Assembly: GCA_963780795.1 (NCBI GenBank)
Contig: CAWADH010000010.1
Location: forward strand, 62,001-126,000
Length of the DNA: 64,000 nucleotides
Origin: DATJGR01 sp963780795
GTDB taxonomy: Bacteria > Pseudomonadota > Gammaproteobacteria > Pseudomonadales > Azotimanducaceae
Direction: 5' to 3'
Made by a program: the position numbers and the translations under genes. The stretch's first letter is position 1. Every line of letters starts with the position of its first letter. Below, one piece after another: positions 60,084 through 64,000 of the stretch. The notes under the pieces were generated by a model. That model saw only the letters and a program-made list of their open reading frames with translations. It was not told the DNA's origin and made no database searches.

Positions 60084-60875
60084 CTATTCGGTCACGCGGA
60101 GCGTGACTTCCCCGAGTTCATCGAACAGCGCGGTGATCGAATCGCCAGCGTCGAACGGAATGGCCTTGACGAACGAGCCCGACAGAATCACGTCGCCCGG
60201 CTGCATCGACACGCCGAACTCGTGCAGCTTGTTCGCGAGCCAGACGACGGCGTTGAGGGGATTGCCCATCACCGCCGCCGCTGAGCCGGTCTCCATGATG
60301 TCGTTGTTGATCGCGAGCGACGCGCTCATGCGCCGCAGATCGACGTCGAGCAGGCTCATCGGCCGACCGCCGAGCACGACGAAACCGCACGTTGCAGCGT
60401 CCGCGATGCTGTCCACCAGCATGTTCTTGCCGCGCGCGTTGTAGCGGCTGTCGACGATTTCGAGCGCGGGCAGCACGAAATCCGTCGCGCGGATCACGTC
60501 GGCAACGTTGATCGACGGGCCTTCGAGTTCATCACCCATCACGAACGCGAGTTCCACCTCGACGAGCGGCCGGTTCATCGTCGCGCGGCTGACGGCCGAG
60601 CCCTCGAGCGCGAACCAGTTGTCGAAGATGAAGCCGTAGTCGGGCTCGGTGGCGCCGGTCAGCGAGCGCATCGCCTTCGATGTCAGTCCGATCTTGTGGC
60701 CCTTCACGGAACGGCCGGCCGCGAGCTTCAGGTCCCGCACCGCAAGGCCGATGCGATATGCATCGGCGACATCCGCGTTCGGATGGCGGTTCGATACCGG
60801 ATCCGTCCAGTCGCACGTCTGCTCCGCGCGCCACAGCGCTTCGGCCGCCTTCTTGATCTCGTCGTCGCTCAGCAT
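60084..60875 (-). CDS. 2-oxopent-4-enoate / 2-oxohept-4-enedioate hydratase family protein
   Basis: 263 residues from ATG 60875 (GGGGGGC box upstream; the longer open frame is rejected). It matches the MhpD/HpaH family: GHKIGLTSKAMRSLTGATEPD, RPLVEVELAFVMGD with metal-binding Glu residues, ALEIVDSRY, and LSGSFVKAIPFDAGD. The enzyme adds water to the dienol made after ring cleavage and hydrolysis or decarboxylation. It fits the extradiol dioxygenase and aldehyde dehydrogenase upstream in the operon. Confidence 0.92.
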   Translation of the reverse strand: MLSDDEIKKAAEALWRAEQTCDWTDPVSNRHPNADVADAYRIGLAVRDLKLAAGRSVKGHKIGLTSKAMRSLTGATEPDYGFIFDNWFALEGSAVSRATMNRPLVEVELAFVMGDELEGPSINVADVIRATDFVLPALEIVDSRYNARGKNMLVDSIADAATCGFVVLGGRPMSLLDVDLRRMSASLAINNDIMETGSAAAVMGNPLNAVVWLANKLHEFGVSMQPGDVILSGSFVKAIPFDAGDSITALFDELGEVTLRVTE

Positions 60876-60895
60876 ATCGCCCCCCACCCCAATCG

Positions 60896-61276
60896 TCAGT
60901 CCTGAATGTACGCGATGAACGATGCGGACACCGCCTTCGCGTCTGCGGCGACGTGCGTATGCCGCGCCGGCCGCGAATTCGCATCGGGGAATTTTTCGTT
61001 CCACGGTGCTTCGCAGGCATCGCGCGCTTCGGGCGCAGGCGCCCAGAACTCCATCTTCGCGACGTGGCGCCAATCGCCCCCCGCGGCTTTCAGCATCTCA
61101 CCGACGTGGCGAAAAATGTTCGCGTATTGCGCCGGATAACCCGCCGGCACCTGGCGCGTACCGGGATTGAATGGCGCGATCACGCTCGAAATCAGCAGCG
61201 GACCGATGCGCGTCGCAACCGGAATGCCGGTCAGATGACTGAGCCCGTCGATATGAATGCTCTTTCGCGCGCTCAT
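60896..61276 (-). CDS. RidA family protein
   Basis: 126 residues; ATG 61276 begins 1 bp after the RraA-family stop, so translation is coupled. The RidA/YjgF fold is seen in RIGPLLISSVIAPFNPGTRQVPAG, YANIFRHVGEMLKAAGG, VAKMEFWAP and a C-terminal RHTHVAADAKAVSASFIAYI. Members hydrolyse imines; one branch deaminates 2-aminomuconate in meta-cleavage of aminophenols. In this operon a pathway role of that kind is more likely than housekeeping imine clearance. Confidence 0.86.
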   Translation of the reverse strand: MSARKSIHIDGLSHLTGIPVATRIGPLLISSVIAPFNPGTRQVPAGYPAQYANIFRHVGEMLKAAGGDWRHVAKMEFWAPAPEARDACEAPWNEKFPDANSRPARHTHVAADAKAVSASFIAYIQD

Positions 61277-61277
61277 G

Positions 61278-62009
61278 TCAGCCGCCCTTCTGCCGCGCGG
61301 CGGACCATTTTTCGAACTCAGGCATACGTTCTTTCGACAGCGGGAAGAGGCCCACCGTCGACTCGCCTGCCGCAACGCGTTCGAGTGCGAAGCGCTCGCG
61401 TTCTTCCTGAACCAGCGCATCCCTGACCACGTCCGCGACCAGTGCAATCGGTATGACCACCGCACCTTCGCCGTCGCCGACGATCACGTCGCCCGGCACG
61501 ACGAACACGCCGGCGCACGTGACCGGCTCGTCCACCGAGAACGGCATGTGCTGCCGCCCCAGCGTCGCCCCGTGCGAAGAGAAGTGATAGACGGGCTTGT
61601 GCAGTTCCGCGATCGCCGGCGTATCGCGCAGCGCGCCGTCGGTGACGATGCCGGTCGCGCCGAGGCTGAACGCGCGTGTGGAGAAGATGTCGCCGATCGT
61701 CGCGGCGTCCGGCACGCCGCGCGCCTCGATCACCAGCACGTCGCCCGGCTTCAGCGCTTCCACCGCTCGCCGCTGCGCGTTCATGCCGCCGCCGTATTGC
61801 TGCTGTAAATCTTCACGCAGCGCGACATACCGCAGCGTCCGCGCGCGGCCGACCATGCGCAGTTCCGGATGCAGCGGCTTCAATCCCGAAAAAAACGTGC
61901 TGCGGATGCCGCGCATCTGAAGCTGGTGCGCGAGTGTCGACGTCGCGATCGTCTTCAGCGCCTCGATACGCTCGTCAGTCAGTACGTCGCTGGTGGTTTC
62001 GTTCGTCAT
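61278..62009 (-). CDS. RraA family protein (4-hydroxy-2-oxoglutarate-type aldolase)
   Basis: A 243-residue class II aldolase of the RraA/HMG-aldolase family. The active site is GDIFSTRAFSLGATGIVTDGALRD, where the Arg-Asp pair binds substrate and metal; VIEARGVPDAATIG precedes it. A C-terminal extension of about 60 residues distinguishes it from the short RNase-E regulator RraA. In the operon it is the candidate for the final retro-aldol cleavage giving pyruvate. Confidence 0.88.
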   Translation of the reverse strand: MTNETTSDVLTDERIEALKTIATSTLAHQLQMRGIRSTFFSGLKPLHPELRMVGRARTLRYVALREDLQQQYGGGMNAQRRAVEALKPGDVLVIEARGVPDAATIGDIFSTRAFSLGATGIVTDGALRDTPAIAELHKPVYHFSSHGATLGRQHMPFSVDEPVTCAGVFVVPGDVIVGDGEGAVVIPIALVADVVRDALVQEERERFALERVAAGESTVGLFPLSKERMPEFEKWSAARQKGG

Positions 62010-62056
62010 ATTTCCTCCGATCGTTCAGCGCGGTGACGCTTTAGCGCGGTGTCGCT

Positions 62057-63556
62057 TTATCGCGGTGTCAGTGGGAACGACGCAAAACGCGTCTCCGTAT
62101 AGAACTCGCGGCTGTGCTCACCGCCTTCACGTCCGGTGCCGCTCGACTTGATGCCGCCGAACGGCTGGCGCAAATCGCGTTCGAAGCCGGCGTTGATCCA
62201 GATCATCGCGGTCTGCAGACGGTGGCTCACGTAGTGTGCGGTGGTCTGCGATTCCGTCCAGATGTAGCCGGCCAGGCCGTACGACGAATCGTTGGCGATG
62301 CGCAGCGCATGGTCCGCGTCGTCGAACGGCATGATCACCGCAACCGGCCCGAAGATTTCCTCCTGGCACACGCGCGCGGAGTTTTCGACATCGACGATCG
62401 CCGTCGGCGCGACGTAGTAGCCTTTGTCGAGCCCGGCCGGGCGGCCGCCGCCGAACAGGATGCGCCCCTCTTTGCGCGCCGTCTCCAGATAACCCGTCAC
62501 GCGGTCGTACTGGCGCTTGTGAACGAGCGGACCGAGGCGCGTCGTGCGATCGAACGGGTCACCCGCGGTCCACATCGCCGCGGCCTTGGCGAATGCATCG
62601 AGAAACGCTTCGTAGATCGGCCGCTGCACCAGAATGCGCGAGCCGGCAACGCATGCCTGCCCCGCGTTCATGAAGATCGACATCGCCGCAGCCGGCACGG
62701 CGCGCTTGAGGTCCGCATCGGCAAAGATGATGTTCGCGGATTTGCCGCCCAGCTCGAACGAGGTGCGCTTGAGCTGCTTCGCCGCGCGTGCCGCGATGTC
62801 GCGCGCGGTGGGCACCGAACCGGTGAACGACACCCCGACAACGTCCTTGTGCTCCACGAGCGGCACGCCCGCTTCGGCGCCGTAGCCGAGCACCATGTTG
62901 TACACGCCCTTCGGCATGCCGGCCTCGTTGAAGATTTCGCATAACACCCGCATCGACAGCGGCGACAGCTCCGACGGCTTGTGCACCGCCGAATTGCCGT
63001 ACGCGAGGCACGGCGCCATCTTCCACGTCGACAGCATGAACGGGCCGTTCCACGGCGTGATGAGGCCGAACACGCCGGCCGGATCGCGCATCGTGTACGT
63101 CAGCAGACTGTCGTCGCGGTTGAACGATTCGTTGCCTGCGAGTTCCTGCTCTTCGGCGAAGAAGCGGAAATTCCATGCCGAACGCTCGATCATCGGATGC
63201 GGTCCGGGATGCGCAGGGCCGATCGGTCCGCCCATCTCGAGCGACTGTAGTTTGATGATCTCGTCAGAGCGCGCCTCTATGAGCTCGGCCGCCTTGAACA
63301 GCACCTTGCGGCGGAACGACGGTTTCGCGCGCGACCATGCGCCGCCATCAAACGCGTCCTTCGCCGCTTTCACCGCCGCTTCGATGTCCTGCGCATCGCC
63401 GCGCGCGGCCATCGTCGTGAGCTGTTCTGTCGCGGGATTGACCACTTCGAACGTACCACCGGAGCGGGCACCGACGAATTCACCGTTGATGAAGTGCAAC
63501 GGTGTCGGCACCGTCGGGATCGAAACTCGCGTCGTCGCGTCTTTCACTGCGCTCAT
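62057..63556 (-). CDS. NAD(P)-dependent aldehyde dehydrogenase (muconic semialdehyde type)
   Basis: A 499-residue aldehyde dehydrogenase with the catalytic Glu in FELGGKSANIIF and the catalytic Cys in NAGQACVAGSRI, plus the oxyanion Asn in TPWNGPFMLS. Sequence and context (next to an extradiol dioxygenase and a hydratase) suggest 2-hydroxymuconic or 5-carboxymethyl-2-hydroxymuconic semialdehyde as substrate, as for DmpC/HpaE enzymes. It starts 9 bp after the dioxygenase stop. Confidence 0.92.
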   Translation of the reverse strand: MSAVKDATTRVSIPTVPTPLHFINGEFVGARSGGTFEVVNPATEQLTTMAARGDAQDIEAAVKAAKDAFDGGAWSRAKPSFRRKVLFKAAELIEARSDEIIKLQSLEMGGPIGPAHPGPHPMIERSAWNFRFFAEEQELAGNESFNRDDSLLTYTMRDPAGVFGLITPWNGPFMLSTWKMAPCLAYGNSAVHKPSELSPLSMRVLCEIFNEAGMPKGVYNMVLGYGAEAGVPLVEHKDVVGVSFTGSVPTARDIAARAAKQLKRTSFELGGKSANIIFADADLKRAVPAAAMSIFMNAGQACVAGSRILVQRPIYEAFLDAFAKAAAMWTAGDPFDRTTRLGPLVHKRQYDRVTGYLETARKEGRILFGGGRPAGLDKGYYVAPTAIVDVENSARVCQEEIFGPVAVIMPFDDADHALRIANDSSYGLAGYIWTESQTTAHYVSHRLQTAMIWINAGFERDLRQPFGGIKSSGTGREGGEHSREFYTETRFASFPLTPR

Positions 63557-63565
63557 CGCCCGCTC

Positions 63566-64000
63566 CTATTTGTCGATGCTCATGCCCGGCCCCATATCGC
63601 GGCTGAACACGTGGCCGTAGGTATCGCGCGTGTAGTACTCGGACTGATGCGTGGCCGGTCGTCCACCCCAGCCGATCTCGATCAGGAAGCCCGACGGTGA
63701 GGCGACATAGAACGAGAACATGCGGTCGTTCGCGTGCTTGCCGAGACTGATCATCACCGGATATTTGCTTGCCTGAACGAGGTCGTGCGTCATGAACACG
63801 TCGTCGAGGTTCTCCACTTCCAGCATCAGGTGATTGATGCTCTTCTTGCTCGGTGGGCCAAACGCGACCGTGTGGTCGCGTTCGTTGCAGTGCATGAACA
63901 GAATCTCGGCGATCTCGCCGTTGGGACCCGCCGGCACCTGGTATTCGACGCCGCCGCGCATGCCGAGCAGCTTGTAGAACTGATATGCCTTATCGATGCC
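63566..64000 (-). CDS. Type I extradiol ring-cleavage dioxygenase (VOC fold), 5' partial
   Basis: The C-terminal 144 residues or so of a gene that runs off the right edge. NHLMLEVENLDDV supplies one Fe(II)-ligand His and SPSGFLIEIGWGG the Glu ligand, the pattern of two-domain catechol 2,3-dioxygenase/BphC/HsaC enzymes. It opens the ring of a catechol next to the hydroxyls. It heads the visible part of the minus-strand operon 57046-64000. Confidence 0.88.
   Translation of the reverse strand, partial: GIDKAYQFYKLLGMRGGVEYQVPAGPNGEIAEILFMHCNERDHTVAFGPPSKKSINHLMLEVENLDDVFMTHDLVQASKYPVMISLGKHANDRMFSFYVASPSGFLIEIGWGGRPATHQSEYYTRDTYGHVFSRDMGPGMSIDK

Overview
The window is a densely packed, GC-rich proteobacterial chromosome segment of 64 kb. 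It carries about 60 genes, with no tRNA, rRNA, CRISPR array or insertion sequence that I can see. A bacterial GlnRS (glnS), a large TonB-dependent receptor, a POT peptide transporter, an LpxL-like acyltransferase and many acyl-CoA and aromatic-degradation genes point to a Gram-negative, aerobic heterotroph. A free-living gammaproteobacterium resembling the Nevskiales/Steroidobacter type is my best guess; the lineage is inference.

Layout. 1-9.9 kb: end of an unidentified protein, a MarC-type membrane protein, a secreted or membrane-anchored degenerate EAL protein, oligoendopeptidase F, a quinone-reductase-like MDR, a frameshifted methyltransferase, an acyl-CoA carboxylase beta subunit and a PhyH-type dioxygenase. 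9.9-24.2 kb: mixed metabolism (tandem GFA protein, GST, ThDP enzyme, DsbA-like protein, Zn alcohol dehydrogenase, Nudix, POT transporter facing an M81 peptidase, threonine dehydratase-like enzyme, CaiB CoA-transferase, HMG-CoA lyase, glnS). 24.3-30.0 kb: a compact peptide-secretion locus made of a double-glycine-leader peptide, a four-helix membrane protein (candidate immunity), an LpxL-like acyltransferase, and divergently an HlyD adaptor plus a C39-peptidase ABC transporter. This is the most interesting part of the window. 30.1-38.7 kb: TesB thioesterase, an NADP-dependent reductase, an exported methyltransferase-like protein, then a probable promoter, a 12-codon leader ORF and an intrinsic terminator in front of a heterodimeric ABC exporter (an attenuation arrangement), then a cardiolipin-synthase-like protein and a cytochrome b.

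38.7-50.4 kb: a photolyase with two frameshifts, a DUF523/DUF1722 protein and two acyl-CoA dehydrogenases on the minus strand; divergently a ferritin-like protein, a small unknown protein and a CYP153-type P450; then a GntR/FadR-type regulator and a TonB receptor. The same 12-bp palindrome, followed at the same distance by a similar box, occurs before and after the receptor gene. 50.4-57.0 kb: yjbQ, a five-PAS GGDEF-EAL protein, a frameshifted small gene, a MaoC hydratase with a CaiB CoA-transferase, and a globin-like protein. 57.0-64.0 kb: one minus-strand operon entering from the right edge, with an extradiol dioxygenase, aldehyde dehydrogenase, RraA-family aldolase, RidA protein and 2-oxopentenoate-type hydratase, then an LLM flavin enzyme, an SDR and a MetE-like enzyme. 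It looks like a meta-cleavage pathway for an aromatic compound.

Four apparent +1 shifts in three genes all have the same sign, so base-insertion errors in the assembly are a real possibility beside true gene decay.
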